From: Lichina pygmaea
Lineage: Eukaryota; Ascomycota; Lichinomycetes; Lichinales; Lichinaceae
DNA length: 64,000 nt
NCBI GenBank assembly: GCA_963422465.1
Contig: OY730169.1
Location: 4,402,001-4,466,000, forward strand
Reading direction: 5' to 3'
Positions 1 through 11,399 of the stretch are shown here, piece by piece (position 1 is the first letter of the stretch; each line of letters starts with the position of its first letter). The notes below the pieces were generated by a model. That model ran no database searches. It saw only the letters and a list, made by a program, of their open reading frames with translations, and was not told where the DNA came from. A program made the position numbers and the translations under genes.

Positions 1-3000
1 CCGTTGTCACCAACTCGACGCAGGTTGCCACTGTCCGGCCAGGAGAGACGGTGCAAAGGATTGGCGGAGTAGAGTTCTGTATGTACCTGACTAGGCCTGA
101 GCTCTTCTGCTGGAGTTACTGATGGTGTCAGATTGCCTGAATAGCGCTGAGTACGACTATGTCGGCACCAATGACTTCAGTCATTACTCGCCCGACACCT
201 TGGATGGATACGACAGCGATCACGGATATGATCGACCAGATCCGGTGCTGGAACACCCCTGTCTCGAGCTGAAGAAGCTACTGAGTCGAGGAAGCTTCTA
301 CTATAGTGGCAATTTCGACTTGACAAACCGGCTGCAGGAGAGGTCTGTGGCGCTCGAATCGATTTCCTAGTCACGTTATCCTGATACAGCGTCTTCTTTC
401 TCATGGCAGATCCACATATAATGCTACTTTCGACTTTGATCACGCTGAGGATCAGTTCCTATGGAACTCGTACATGATCAAACCTTTGCTGGACTTCCGC
501 ACACGATTGGCGACCCACGAGCAAGAGGCGCTCGACTCGTCACGCATTCTCACCTCTGCCATCCGCGGTTTTGCCCTGTCCGTCGTCGTTCCTGCCGCCA
601 GCTCTCCTGTTCGCCACGCCACATTCGGCTCGCCCAGCACGTTGACGCTGATATCACGGCTGTCCTGTAAGAGGGCCGGCACGCGATTCAACGCTCGTGG
701 TATCGATGACGAAGGCAACGTAGCGAACTTTGTCGAAACGGAGACTGTATTCTATATGCCATCGGGCCTATGCTTCTCCTACGTCCAAGTCAGGGGATCG
801 GTGCCGGTCTTCTGGGAGCAGACGGCCGGACTGATACCGGGACAGCAGAAAATCCAGATCACACGATCACTGGAAGCTACCCAGCCTGCTTTCGACAAGC
901 ACTTTGAGGATCTGGAATACAAATATGGAGTGGTCCATGTCTTGAATCTGCTCAGCGAGACCAAGCCCGGGGAGATGGACCTCACCAACAGCTACCGGCA
1001 CCACGTACGGCACAGCTCCCTGAACGAAGCGGCCGCTAACGGCGACCCCGACCGTGAGCTCATCCTGGAGACGGAGTTCGACTTCCACGCCCAGACCAAG
1101 GGACCTTCAGGCTACGAGGCGGCAGATATGATCCAGCACATGATCAAGAACTCCACCGAGGGGTTTGCGTACTTCTGCTCCGAGCAGAATGCTTCGGGCT
1201 TCGGCGAGAAAGCTGCGAGCTCTCGACAGCAGCCGTCAGTCGTTCTACAGCAAGAGGGAGTTTTCAGGACCAACTGTCTGGACTGCCTTGACCGGACGAA
1301 CATCATACAGACCCTCATAAGTCGGATCGCCCTCGAAGGCTTCTTCACCCTGTGCAATTCACGGGCCAGTCCAGATTTCTGGGTACGCCATTCAGGCCTG
1401 TGGGCTGACAACGGTGATGTAAGTTTCACACCATCGGCGAGTGTGGACCGTTCTGACGACTGGCCACGATAGTGTCTGTCCAAGATCTATGCAGGGACCG
1501 GTGCACTGAAAACGTCTTTCACCAGACATGGGAAGATGTCGCTGGCCGGGGCTTTTGCAGATGCACGCAAAAGCGCGGCGCGGATGTACATCAACAACTT
1601 CACCGACAAGAGCCGGCAGAACAACATTGATACATTGCTCGTAGGGGTTCATGGCCGCCCTAATCTTCAGTGCGCTGATCGCTTTCTAGGGCCGTTTGAT
1701 CAGCCAATCCCCTGTGCAGTTGTACGACCCGATCAACGACTTTGTCGGTGCCGAGTTGAGGAAGCGGTATGTTCGTCAGCGCCCCTTCTCTCTCCAATCT
1801 CGGGGCTAAAATCAGGTAGAACTGCGGAATACTCGTCACCAAAGCAGATTCGGATATGGGTTGGCACATTCAACCTGAACGGGCGAACATCAGGGATCAG
1901 AGATGATTTGTCCTCTTGGCTTTGCCCTAGTCCGGACCCCGCCGCCCAACCGGATCTCGTAGTCGTTGGGTTCCAGGAGATAGTTGAGCTCAGCCCTCAA
2001 CACATCATGTCGACAGACCCATCGATCAGGCAGACGTGGGAAGAAGCGCTCAAGCAAACTTTGGACAAGCACGCCAAGAAGATCGGGTCTGAGGAGTACG
2101 TACTTTTACGGAGCGGTCAGCTCGTTGGCGCAGCCCTCATCGTCTTCTCCAAGGGCAGCGCCTTGGCCGGCATCAAGAATGTCGAAGGCACCGTCAAGAA
2201 GGTTAGACCTCTAACCTGAAGGATCGAGGCAAGCTCTGATGTTTTCTAGACTGGCTTGTCGGGCGTGGCTGGGAACAAGGGCGCTGTCGCTATTCGCATG
2301 GACTATGCGGACACGCGGATGTGCTTCGTTACGGCTCACTTGGCTGCCGGCTTCGCCAACTATGGTGACCGTAATCGGGATTACAACACCATCAACAGCG
2401 GACTGCGATTTCAGCGCAACTGCTCAATCGAAGACCACGATGTTGTAATCTGGCTCGGCGACTTTAACTACCGGATTGGTCTCGCCGATGAGGTGGTACG
2501 AAAGCTGGTAGCAAATGGGGATATAGAGACGTTGTATAACAACGATCAGGTACCGTCTCAGCCACCGTTCGATCTTGGGTCTGGACCGCTCATGTCAGCA
2601 GCTCAATCTTCAAATGGTGGCCGGTCTCACCTTCCCGTTCTACTCCGAGGCTCGAATAACCTTCCTGCCAACCTACCGGTTCGATATCGGAACAGACGTC
2701 TACGATACCTCGTAGGTGTTCCATGCCCGCAGACAGACTTGAGTCGCTGATCGGTGCAGGGAAAAGCACCGTATTCCGGCATGGTGCGATCGAGTGCTAT
2801 GGAAGAGCAATGTGTTGCGGAATGTTGCCTACAACACATGTGATCTCCGCTTCTCGGATCATCGGCCTGTCTACGCATGCTTCCTGACCACCGTCAATAT
2901 CGTGAACGAGCCAGCCAAGGAGCGTTTAACAAGGCGGCTGTACGATCTGCGGCGCCGGGAGGTCGGCCACTCAGCCGCGAACAAGACCACCAACGATCCG

Positions 3001-3978
3001 GACGACGAAGACCTTATCGGATACGATCCAATCGCACCCGGGCTCCCGCCGGCCAGCTCAGATAGGCGGAGGTGGTGGCTCGACAACGGTCAGATCCCAG
3101 GGATGGACCCGTTCCGGGCGCGGCTTACACCTTTTACAGGCCTCCCTGCCCGCTCCATCTTGGTACCTCCCGGCCCAAGGTCGTCGCCTAATCCACATCG
3201 CCCGTCGAATCCATTTGCTGCGACCAAAGAGGCAGACTGGGTTGATGGCTCTCCCTCCCCTTCGTCCAGCCTAATATCACGTAACCGCGGTGGAACCGGC
3301 TCTGCCTCTATTGCCGAGAATCCAAATTCCGCAACGACCAGACGCCGACTTCCTCCGCCAGTCGTAAGTCCACGCTCAGTTCCTGCTCCTCCGCCACCGA
3401 GAGGAAGCGGTAGGAAGGCCCAGGACCGATTAGGAACCGAGCATAAACGGGAACCCTCGACGAGCCAAGCAACCTCCTCCAAAACAACACAGCGGAAGCC
3501 AGCACCCATCGTGCCTAAGAAGCCAGTCGAGCTGAGATCCACTAATAGCGAGACAGACAGCGTCCAGCGAGGCGAGGCCTTCGTAAGAGAAAACGAGGAT
3601 GTATCTGCACTGGCGACTACATTTCCTCGAACAGCATCATCCCCGAGAGGTATGAGTCGCGCCGGCTCCTCGGCGACTGGTTTCGCTCGGGGAAGAGGAA
3701 ACCACACGAAAGGGGAGTCGAAAGAGGCGGAGCAGGCGCGGCAGGCTTCAGGGGCGTCGAAGTCTCCGCCGCCGATGGTACGCGGAAGTCCCTCGATTGC
3801 TGCCAGGGGCGCAGGCCGGCTTTCTTCCGGTCCAAGCAGTGCAAGTCAGCCTGGACCGGGCAACGTTCCTGCTCTTCGCCGCACAAATACAAGTACGAAC
3901 ACTGGCGCTGCCGCCCCGGCCACGTCTGGCCCAGCGCTGCCTCCCAGGAGAAACACTGGCGGTCTCGCAGGACCGTAA
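1..3978 (+). CDS. Synaptojanin-like polyphosphoinositide phosphatase (Sac1 + 5-phosphatase), 5'-truncated by window edge
   Basis: Dephosphorylates phosphoinositides at membranes and actin patches (Inp51/52/53 and synaptojanin family). The start lies left of the window. Exons as I read them: 1-78, 132-342, 410-1418, 1473-1640, 1690-1766, 1820-2201, 2250-2549, 2602-2711, 2760-3978; about 1184 residues are visible. The Sac1 domain carries the CX5R-T catalytic loop (NCLDCLDRTN, near 1275-1305). The 5-phosphatase domain shows FNLNG, GFQEIVELS, AGNKGAVA, WLGDFNYRI (near 2450) and FSDHRPVYA (near 2855). From about 3000 to the stop the protein is a Pro/Ser/Arg-rich, probably disordered tail typical of fungal synaptojanins. 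The nine-exon reading keeps frame throughout. Family certain; which yeast INP paralogue it matches is not decided. Confidence 0.93.
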
Positions 3979-4388
3979 CCTCGAGCTACCGATGCGGCTG
4001 GGAGAAGGCTAGTCGGAGTGACTCCTGAACCGCAATGTGGGTGTTATGTTCGTTGGTCGAGTTCGAGCCTTGTTCGACGTACGCTACCTCACCCTGCTTT
4101 ATTGGTGATTTACACGAATATCAGCACAGTCCGAGACGTACGTTGGAAGGTATGCTCGGCCGAACTGTACTCCCTACGACAAGCGCTCGATATGTGTAAT
4201 TTGGCACAGCTAGGGGGAAAGCACCCCAAATCATCAATCGAGATCTGGGAGTGAACAACTAGAATCAGTCTGTCTTCAGGCTGGGCTGATCAGTTGGAAG
4301 TATACAACAGTTGCTTGAGCTGGAAGAAGTACCTAGATTATATTGATCCCAAGTAGTAAGATACGCTATTTCGGCTTTGAAGAAAGCT
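3979..4388. other. Convergent 3' intergenic region
   Basis: Lies between the stop codons of two convergent genes and presumably holds both 3' UTRs. I see no further gene. Confidence 0.6.
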
Positions 4389-5650
4389 TCACCATCGCCT
4401 TGTTCTTTCCCCTTTCCATAACCCCATCGCTTCGCCCGACTCGCCGAGCCAGTTCCACGCGCCGTCGACCATGGCTCGCGCCATGCCTTTGCTGCGCTTG
4501 TCTCTTCGCGCCTTTCGAGGTGGTCTGTCGAATGTGCTGCCAGTCTCGTCGGGAAGACCGTTGCCATTACCGTTGTCGGATGCGTTGGGAATTTCAATGC
4601 CATGGTCGCCTTCGATGGAAGTGATGTCTCGTCCGGTGACAGCACCGGGGTGTCGCTGGCCGACGGTGCCACCGACTAAACTGTCTCTGCCGCCGTAGGA
4701 GCTGCTCGAAACACGCGACGTCGAGGCGCTGCCGGAGCCAGTCGAGGTGGTCAGGGGAAGAACGTGGTCGCCGGCGCTCAAAGAGATGAACAGCGAGAAC
4801 GGAGCCAGCCACACGCAGATGCCGAAGAACGAAGCTACCTCGGAGAAGGATGGTAGGGTAGAGACGTGCTGGCTGGATGCGTAGAGCGGGTGGTGGCTTC
4901 TACCGACGTATGGCGAACCAGAGGTCGGAAGAGAGGAGAAGTGCTTGAACCAGAAGTAGTGGTTCAAGGCGACCAGTACTACCGTAGTCTCGCCCCAGGT
5001 ATCAACAGGGTGAATCCTGACATTGGGAAACGGCAAAGCATGCAAGATATGCAAGGTGGACATGCTCTGGATTCAGCAAGATGATGGGTAGATGGAAGAC
5101 GATGGGTCGTGGCCCAATTGACATTGCAGACGCCAATAACAGCACACGTACGGCAAGAAGCAACAAACCAGGGGTCCCGCAGGCGGACGTTGGGGAACTG
5201 TCTGAGGTTTCGCTTGTAGACCAGGTGGCTGAGAACGCCGAGCGCGACGAGCTTGAACGGGAAGCGGTCGACGACGAGCAGCAGCAGGTGGATGGTCACG
5301 ATGGCGTAGACCAGGTACGTCAGCACGCGCTTCGTCGCGACCGTGTGCTCCTCCACCAGCTCGGAGAGATAGTACAAGCTCGATGCTGGGCGCGGCGCCG
5401 CGTGTGTGTGAGAGCGTCCGAAAGGTCAGCAAGAGTGGTCACACCAGCTCATCCATCCATCCATCCATCCATTCATCGGTCATCCCTGGCACGATCGCTG
5501 AAGAAAAAAGAGGGACGGTGGAACGTGGGGGACAGGGGAAAGCGCAGGAGGGGGAGTTCCAACGAATAGCTGCGACTGACCCAGTGCTAGTGTGACGAGA
5601 CAGAAGCCGAGCCCTTGCCCGAGCAGGCCGAGGAGGGGAAGAATCCACAT
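4389..5650 (-). CDS. SVP26: SVP26/TEX261-family ER-Golgi membrane protein
   Basis: Yeast Svp26 is a multi-pass protein that helps export cargo, including mannosyltransferases, from the ER in COPII vesicles. Exons on the minus strand: 5650-5581, 5385-5152, 4978-4389; 297 residues. Exon 1 gives a hydrophobic N-terminus (MWILPLLGLLGQGLGFCLV). Exon 2 gives the family signature YYLSELVEEHT, then DRFPFKL and HLVYKRNLRQFP. Exon 3 gives NHYFWFKHF and FSEVASFFGICVWL. The Ser/Gly-rich C-terminal tail (last about 120 residues) is poorly conserved in the family. Intron 1 (5386-5580) contains a CATC microsatellite. Splice sites were chosen because they restore continuous family-like sequence with standard GT...AG ends. 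Confidence 0.92.
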
Positions 5651-6103
5651 GATGCCCGAGCAGCTCTTTGCGCGTCGAACTCGATGCTTGAACGTCGGAG
5701 CTCTATCGACGGTATCACGTAGCTCGTACGGAGGTACCAGTGTCCCCACAGCATCTACGGCGGGCTATAACGGCTGTTCCAACTGTAGAGGCACGAGAAG
5801 GCAGCTGTCGACGAAAGATCCCATCAGATCATCATCACCGGTATAGACAAACCAGATTTCCTACTACGTACGATATGTACTGTACTTCGTACACGTGCAG
5901 TATTACGATAGGAATTCAACGAATACAAGGTAGATTCTACTTCCTCTACGGTATGTCCGTACACAAGAGCAAGGCAGAAGTTGATTGGGCTATCTGATAC
6001 CTTGCAAACCGACCTATGCAACGTATATGTTCTCGTAGTCTGGTCATGGCCATCCCATCTTGATTGACTCCTTCTACCCCAAGGCTGGTAGAATCATAGC
6101 ATG
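5651..6103. other. Intergenic region upstream of SVP26
   Basis: Presumed SVP26 promoter and the 3' flank of the unknown gene to the right. Contains several GTAC palindromes. No coding sequence seen. Confidence 0.5.
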
Positions 6104-7221
6104 TCAATGTGGCTCGAGGGGTACGACAAGTTTCCTGTCCCGGTCAAGCGAAACGTGGATGAATACCAGCAGCACCCCATCTGGTAGCGCGTTTTCACCG
6201 ATGATCAAGGGGGCATCAAAGGATCTAACTTGCCAGCTTCGAGCATCGTCAGCCAGCTTGGCCATCACCCTTCGACAACTATCGTAACCCTCCAAGCGTG
6301 CCCACTCAGGCTCGTGTTCAGGCCGGAACCGTCCATGGAGGGGTATTCGTAATAAGGGTCAATATAGTTCTCAGGGTCAACTTCCCACTGCTCCTCATCT
6401 CCAAACCAAGCTTGATAAAGCATCCAGACTGACTGGTCAGAAGTGTCGACAGCGACAATGTGAGCTGTCTCAGCCCACCTCTGCCACTGCGGCCTCTTAT
6501 CATCGTCAAAAGTTGTTTCCACGTAGATTCGACCCAGCGGCACAAACGCATGATTGGTTGGAGCGTAGCTGTCAGCATCGGGTAGGCTCGTGGCAGCGGT
6601 GCCAATAGACCTTCCATCAACTGTACTTTGTGGTGAGGCAGTGTCGGAGGTGTCAGTAGAGCTACCAGACCCTCCACTAACGGTACGTCGTGGTGAGGCG
6701 GTGTCGGAGTTGGCAGGCAAGCTATTAGACCCTCCGCCAGCCAGAATCTGTGGTGAAGGGTTGGAGCTTGGGCTCAGCTGCCGAAACGAGTGTGGGGATA
6801 AGGGCAAGCCAAGCAGGCCATTCCCCGAGCAGTGACCATAGCAGGTCTGTGGGAGACCTGTTTCTGGAGGCACACACCACAGCTGGCTATATGTGTGTGC
6901 GCTCACTCCGAAGGTGTGGTAACATATCTGGAGGCAGTCGTCCTGTTCCCATGCTGGATATGGAAAGGGGGCCTCCATCGCCTTTTCCAGATCAGTCAAT
7001 GGGCGTAGGCCGAAACGATGACCATTCCGGCTGCCAAGGGGGATAAGGTGTTCGTCATCGCAACGAAACAGGGAGCCGGCTTCCAAGACGATGCGAACAA
7101 GGGGGCATCGAGAACTGTGGGTGGCGAAATCGGTGTTTTGGATGGCATGAATAGTCGCGGCAGGCCTGGTTCGATATTGGGTCATCTGATTCTGTTTCTC
7201 GCCCGTCCAGTAGATGAACAT
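6104..7221 (-). CDS. Hypothetical protein, possibly frameshifted near its 3' end
   Basis: I do not recognise this protein. One frame is open from ATG 7221 to 6265 (318 residues), with an in-frame stop just upstream of the ATG. It has an acidic C-terminal half (EEQWEVDPENYIDPYYEYP) and an imperfect Ser/Thr/Gly/Pro repeat at about 6590-6740 built on S-D-T-A-S-P units. From about 6345 a second frame, open to the stop at 6104, looks more protein-like than the end of the first (for example RPEHEPEWARLEG, then APLIIGENALPDGV). I could not place a convincing intron joining them, so either a one-base frameshift or an unrecognised splice is likely. It could also have an upstream exon (see 7338-7526). 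Confidence 0.45.
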
Positions 7222-7337
7222 TCGACGTTGTTATGGTGACAAGCGTGGATCAATGACAGTCACGTCAACTTGATCAGCTACGTTATGCCATCAAAGTCGG
7301 CTATGATCTTGATTGTTTGGAGCATTGATTGAAGTGA

Positions 7338-7526
7338 TCAGTGAATGTCACCAAGTTTGGAGTGTTCGGATAGCTTGAGCTTGCTCCAGATGGTTTCGAA
7401 CAGGGTCTTGTCCATGTCGGTTATGATCATAGGGTCTAGGAAATTGCGAGCACCATCCCGTGGAACTCGTGGCTCTCGTGGCTCTCGAGTTTTCCCACCA
7501 CCACGGTGACCTTTTTTGCGAGCCAT
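7338..7526 (-). CDS. Short hypothetical ORF or first exon
   Basis: A 62-codon ORF begins with a very basic stretch (MARKKGHRGGGKTREP) and ends in an amphipathic segment (TLFETIWSKLKLSEH). A possible splice donor (CTTG|GTGACA) lies just before its stop, so it might be the first exon of the unknown gene at 6104-7221. I could not find an acceptor that keeps frame. No function can be given. Confidence 0.25.
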   Translation of the reverse strand: MARKKGHRGGGKTREPREPRVPRDGARNFLDPMIITDMDKTLFETIWSKLKLSEHSKLGDIH

Positions 7527-7833
7527 CTTCTTGCCAAGGCTCGATGGGAGGGAACAAAGTGAGGCACACTGATTGAACGATGATGGTCCGTTTAGTTTGT
7601 CTACTGATAGGAGCGTGAGGAGGTAGAAGTGAGAAAAGGTATGCACGCAGTGGCATGATTGCAATATGTACAGTATGTACGGAGGTACGGAGTACGGTAC
7701 GTAAGTACTGTACATACGTAGGGTGAGTTGTAGGGTCGTGCAGTACGAGGGATACGAGGGTACGTCACGTACCACCCCACTGCACCCTTAGGACGTAAAT
7801 CGTCTGCTTGTTTCTTAACAGGTCCACACCAAG

Positions 7834-8828
7834 ATGTCTCGGCCTGAAGATAGACTGTAAGTACATTTGGAGTCTTCTCTACCAGTTAGGTTCATTGCTA
7901 CGGCCACTCTGTTATTGACCCTACTGACAAAGAACCAAGTCCAGCGGATCTGTACTACAACGACTCGGAGGCACGGAAATACACAACCTCGTCCCGGATA
8001 CGCAATGTCCAAGCGCAGATGACGCGCCGGGCGCTGGAGCTACTCGACCTACAATCGCCGTCGCTGATCCTCGATCTAGGATGCGGATCGGGCTTATCCG
8101 GAGCAATTCTATCGGCCGTGCCGGTATCTGAAGGCGGCCCGCACACCTGGCTCGGCATGGATGTGTCCACCTCGATGTTGTCGACCGCGCTGGAGCGAGA
8201 CAGCGGCGAGGGCGTTGAGGGGGATCTGATGCTCGCCGACATCGGACAAGGCGTACCGTTCCGGCCCGGCACTTTCGATGCTGCTGTCAGCATCAGCGCG
8301 ATCCAGTGGCTCTGCAACGCCGACAGCAGCGACGTGTCACCACAGGGCCGGCTCGCACGCTTCTTCAACGGGCTATACGCCAGTCTCCGGCGGGGCGCGC
8401 GCGCGGTATGCCAATTCTACCCGCGCAACGACGCGCAGCGGAGGATGATCTCGAACGCCGCCATCAAAGCCGGCTTCGGCGCCGGCATCCTCGAGGACGA
8501 CCCCGGCACCAAGAATGCCAAGATCTACCTGGTCTTGACTGTCGGCGGCACCTCCAGCGCCGACCAGGGCCGGGGTGGATCAGGGTCAGGAAATGGGTCT
8601 GGAAATGGAACGAGGGACATCACAAACGTCGTGCACGGCATGGACGACGTGGATGTTCTCGACAGGAGAAAGGGCGCCTCGGGGAAGTCTGACCTGATCA
8701 GGCCCAAGGACCTGAAAAGGGGGAGCAAGCTGTGGATTGTCTACAAGAAAGAACGCATGGAACGTCAGGGAAAGTGTGTCAAGCGATCGTCGAAGTACAC
8801 CGGCCGGAAGAGACGGCCTCGGTTCTAA
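7834..8828 (+). CDS. BUD23: 18S rRNA (guanine-N7)-methyltransferase Bud23
   Basis: SAM-dependent methyltransferase that makes m7G in 18S rRNA (G1575 in yeast) during 40S assembly, working with Trm112. Exons 7834-7856 and 7940-8828; 303 residues. The 83-nt intron (GTAAGT...CAAG, with a CTGAC branch-like site) joins MSRPEDRL to PADLYYNDSEARKYT, the family N-terminus. Motif I is LDLGCGSGLSG (near 8075); SISAIQWLCNAD and QFYPRNDAQ follow. The C-terminus WIVYKKERMERQG... KYTGRKRRPRF is the basic Bud23 tail. A Gly/Ser-rich insert at about 8550-8620 is variable in the family. The partner TRM112 is also in this window, at the right end. Confidence 0.95.
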
Positions 8829-9714
8829 ACTACATCTGACTCTGGTCAGTACCGGTCAGTAGCATCAGGATCGATAATTATTCGCCACGTAAAGTACATC
8901 ATATTGCAGCTGTACTATTATCAGAGCAGACTTCTATTTTTCGATTTTCATGATGTCGACGAAAAATCTTGTATTTGCGTAAATGTACGTCCGTACGGAG
9001 GTAGATATACTCCATCTAGATCGCGAACGAAGGAATGGGTTATTGTCGAAGGTTCTGTCGAAGGCTGCTACAATTCAAATCTGTGATCTGTGATTCCAAG
9101 CTCATGACTGTTGAGCGGCCAGGCGACTGGTCTGCGTACGGCGTCAGCGTCCGTACGGAAGAGGCTTCCAGCGCGTAAGACTCTCTTGATTCTCTGTGTC
9201 ATGATCTAGCAGCCTAATATACAGGAAAATTCTCTTCTCTCACGTGACCTCAGCTCTGGCGGTGAGCTGTTGGAGCTGGGAGGCAGGGAAGAGCTGTTAT
9301 CAATTTCTTTAGGGAAAAAGCACTCGCTATATACACGAATTCAACCCCTGCTCAGTTCCCTATTCAGCCTCTATTCTGCAGCCCGCCGTGTCCTTCCCGA
9401 GATTGGACCTTGGCAGTGTTGCAATCCTAACACAAGCAAGCACTGGTCTCTCCCACCCCCCAGGTCAACAGTTATCGTGATGTTGACAAAAGCACACAAG
9501 TCCCCTGCTCGCGAAGCGTACTTTCCTAAACTGACAATATCATACAAAACATACCGTAACAGTCAATATCTAAACAGTAAACATAACTGTCAGAAGGCCT
9601 AACTAACTCGGCCAAAAGACCCGACAGCCCTGATCAGGTGATCACTGCTGTTGGCTGATTATATAAGGCTGCAGGTAGCAGTAACCCTCGAGTGACCAAC
9701 TCTGACAACACAAG
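8829..9714. other. Intergenic region, AT-richer
   Basis: BUD23 3' flank followed by lower-GC DNA leading into the repeat block. Short ORFs here have no recognisable similarity. A TATATAAGG motif at about 9660-9670 precedes the repeat module and could belong to it. No supported gene. Confidence 0.4.
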
Positions 9715-10730
9715 ATGAAGCCAACGACAGTAAACAACAAGATGTATCTGAATCAGCATATCCTCACTGATAACTTCCCCAAGAAATACAAACGTCGTGA
9801 TGTTTCTAACAGCTCACATACAAGCTTCAAACAAGCCGAGTCCGTCAGCGAAGCGATCGTCAGCGCTACACGCGACTGGTGGAAATGATAAAACTTGTTG
9901 AGTGCATGAGACCGAGGTCTATCCAGGCGGCGAAAGACTTTTTGCGCTGTGTTCGGAAGAACACGAGAGTTCTCCGAGACGTTATCACTTACCTCGGGCG
10001 TGTTACCTGGAAGGATTTGAAAGCTGTTGACGACGAGCTTGTCGAGCTGATCGAGTCTCGGTGCTCTTGACTTGATGCTGAGGCAAATGAATGTCTTTAC
10101 CGGAAGACAAAGAGAAGATACTCGGAGCACCGCCAATGGCGGTTTTCATTCGGGCAGTGGGGTGGTCGATAGATATCGATAAGCTGCCAAAAGAGGAGGC
10201 GATGGGTATGTGAGTATCCTGAATATGTTATATGTATGTATGTATGAATTTCTACTCCATTCTAAAGAGGCTGGCGAAATTGGGGCCTCGAGCCTCGGCA
10301 GGCCTCCCGAACATCATGTCAGTGTCTCGGTAACGACGAGAATCGCCATTTCTCGGTCGGGTACAGCAAGCTGAAGTGGCCCAAGAACTCCTGGCTGCAA
10401 GCACGCTCAGTCAGGCTGAGGAAGAGGACCCTGACAGACTCTGGCCGACAGCTCATCGAGCGTGTTTGCAGGTAATATGGCGATACACTTGGGCATCAAG
10501 TCAAGAAGCTGAAAAACAAAGAAGCTGGAGCCTGAGCACTTGCGCAGTCTAGCAGACCTTGTCTTGTAGGCAACTTGACCAAGGTTGCGCAGGCATTTAA
10601 AGCAAGAAACACTGATCCTATAGCCCGATGTGTGCACTGTTGTGCCACATGCAAGTACCTGTGGAGTAAGCTGGAGCACTATGCCACCAGGGCTACGCCA
10701 ACCAATACTGTCAAACACTCTACAAGCAAT
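9715..10730 (+). repeat. Decayed repeat module, copy 1
   Basis: Part A (about 9715-10070) encodes, across a frameshift, a segment resembling part A of copy 2: QAESVSEAIVSATRDWW and RPRSIQAAKDFLRCVRKNT here, AQAISKAVLSVVDNW and SPRPINTKQDLVRYIRENT there. Part B (about 10325-10700) is clearly similar at the nucleotide level to about 12265-12620 but carries stops, for example AGG-TAA-TAT here against AGG-CAA-TAT in copy 2. Differences are largely C-to-T and G-to-A, consistent with RIP. Order and spacing of A and B are alike in both copies, so this is a duplicated unit. The element family is not recognised. Confidence 0.6.
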
Positions 10731-10849
10731 ACAGGTATGATGCAATTTATAGCTTTTCTTATCAATATATTAGTGCAAGCTTACTGGATATAGGTCCTAC
10801 CAGGGCCCGCCCAGCCCCCGGACAACAGCCGCCCACCCCCACAGACGCT

Positions 10850-11336
10850 ATGGCAGGCCTACCAGCTGGCCGAACAGTGGTGCTGGGACTGATGGCGAGA
10901 ACTGGAAGGCGGCCCACCAGTGCCCCACCGCACCACCGATCCAGACCCAGGAGGAGGATCGAAGCCAGACAACATGCCGTACAAGAAGGCAGCCCTCCGT
11001 CTACACACTGGCCTCCCGAAGCCACACAGCAGCCTCCTCACCCAACTCCGCACAGAAAAGATCAGCTTGGCAGGCTTCCTGCACACATGCCGGGTCCCCG
11101 GCTTCGAGTCCCCGGCCTGCCCCTGTGGGTGGCAGCAAAAGACTGCCAAGCATGTAGTGCTTGACTGCCCCAGGTTCCACAGGGAACGAAGGCAGCTGTG
11201 ACAGGTAGTCACTACTACTGACTTTCAGCAGCTAACTTCCAACCCCCGGGCAGCCGCCGCCGTAACGACATGGTTCCTACAGCTTGACCTTCTTGCCCAG
11301 TTCACCTGGGCCCGGGACCAGCTTCCCCCTGCTTGA
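10850..11336 (+). pseudogene. 3' remnant of a Tad-like LINE ORF2
   Basis: One frame encodes the cysteine-containing C-terminus typical of fungal LINE reverse transcriptases: ALRLHTGLPKPHSSLLTQLR, then CPCGWQQKTAKHVVLDCPRF, then a hydrophobic end (VTTWFLQLDLLAQFTWA). The frame is broken by a single TGA at 11199-11201, where CGA would fit a C-to-T change. The catalytic RT domain is absent, so this is a 5'-truncated fragment. It lies between the two copies of the decayed module. It differs in sequence and base composition from the full-length LINE at 41.8-47.2 kb. Confidence 0.75.
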
Positions 11337-11399
11337 CTGCGGCACAGTCACATCATCGCTGTCGCTCAGGGGGAGGCTGCTCCCTGCACCCCTGCAGAT

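Noticed and set aside
9247-9475. Possible LTR starting TGTTGG and ending CAACA
   Set aside because: No target duplication and no second copy seen in the window.
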